Assembly (NCBI RefSeq): GCF_003173035.1
Contig: NZ_QGLE01000007.1
Location: 185,961 to 249,960, forward strand
Reading direction: 5' to 3'
From: Zavarzinia aquatilis
Lineage (GTDB): Bacteria > Pseudomonadota > Alphaproteobacteria > Zavarziniales > Zavarziniaceae
Length of the DNA: 64,000 nucleotides
Below, in pieces: positions 63,924 to 64,000 of this stretch (its first letter is position 1; each line of letters starts with the position of its first letter). Under the pieces are notes generated by a model that saw only the letters and a program-made list of their open reading frames with translations, had not been told where the DNA came from and searched no databases. The translations under genes and the position numbers were made by a program.

Positions 63924-63957
63924 GTGATGGGACCGGCGGCCGCCGGTCCCATCACAG
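63924..63957. repeat. perfect 34-bp palindrome
   Basis: From 63924 to 63957 the sequence is its own reverse complement, with 17-bp arms, no spacer and centre CGG-CCG at 63940/63941. It begins TGTGATGGGACCGG. It lies 80 bp after the glutathione peroxidase stop, following a C-rich simple stretch (63855-63885). No T-tract follows, so it is not a classical terminator. It could be a cruciform, a Rho-associated hairpin, or the end of a repetitive palindromic element. Confidence 0.8.
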
Positions 63958-64000
63958 GCGGCCGGCACTCGTCTGCCCTCTGGCTGCAACCGTGGGAGAG

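Noticed and set aside
63771..63989. 72-codon minus-strand frame after the glutathione peroxidase gene
   Set aside because: It overlaps the end of a well-supported gene and crosses the 34-bp palindrome; no coding signature.

Overview
This window is a GC-rich bacterial chromosome segment, most likely from an alphaproteobacterium, perhaps Rhodospirillales-like. The evidence is the aa3 cytochrome oxidase cluster in the order coxB-coxA-ctaB-small CoxF-like-ctaG-coxC-DUF983-surf1, an aapJQMP amino-acid ABC operon, TauE beside TIGR02186, a mitochondrial-processing-peptidase-like M16 protease, a zur/hisI pair and frequent TTG starts. Genus cannot be fixed from sequence alone. Nearly all of it reads as dense core chromosome. 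No rRNA, phage, integrase, insertion sequence or CRISPR was seen. There is one tRNA, tRNA-Leu(CAA).

Layout. 0-4.8 kb: a minus-strand acyl-CoA degradation cluster (thiolase, two acyl-CoA dehydrogenases) with a MerR/LiuR-like regulator that has a perfect 18-bp palindrome in its promoter. 4.9-13.3 kb: Mpo1-like protein, a secreted M28 peptidase with an autotransporter-like barrel, TauE/TIGR02186, YdcF, a FadL-like porin, and a TetR/esterase pair. 13.4-20.8 kb: crotonase, an MscS channel translationally coupled to two PaaI thioesterases, DsbB, TraB/GumN protein, tRNA-Leu and an MFS carrier. 20.9-31.8 kb: UbiD, AraC/Fsr-like MFS, OsmC, UbiA, RsmE, glutamate-cysteine ligase, a flavodoxin-fold oxidoreductase, a styrene-oxide-isomerase-like membrane protein, an HExxH protein and TldD. 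32-39.9 kb: the aa3 oxidase structural and assembly genes and an M32 carboxypeptidase. 39.9-44.6 kb: a diguanylate cyclase overlapping a periplasmic binding protein gene, a Crp/Fnr regulator, a candidate small RNA and YqgE. 44.6-51.3 kb: thrC-M16-GNAT-membrane protein operon, an ASCH-like protein, a DUF1003 protein and an MprF-flippase-like protein. 51.4-57.8 kb: aapJQMP, cystathionine beta-lyase and an SDR. 57.9-60.4 kb: a two-gene chromate-transporter pair in an apparent operon with a two-domain protein that I read as GPP34 plus a CYTH-like domain. 60.4-62.3 kb: the only clearly accessory stretch, with two toxin-antitoxin modules flanking a frameshifted gene of lower GC. 62.3-64 kb: zur, hisI, a periplasmic glutathione peroxidase and a perfect 34-bp palindrome.

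The most unusual items are the GPP34/CYTH-like protein tied to ChrA halves, the styrene-oxide-isomerase-like protein lacking one expected active-site Asp, the M28-autotransporter, a CuA site with Gln in place of the usual Glu in CoxB, a candidate sRNA at 43.9 kb and the 34-bp palindrome. Start codons were chosen from ribosome-binding sites and family N termini. At least seven genes appear to start with TTG.
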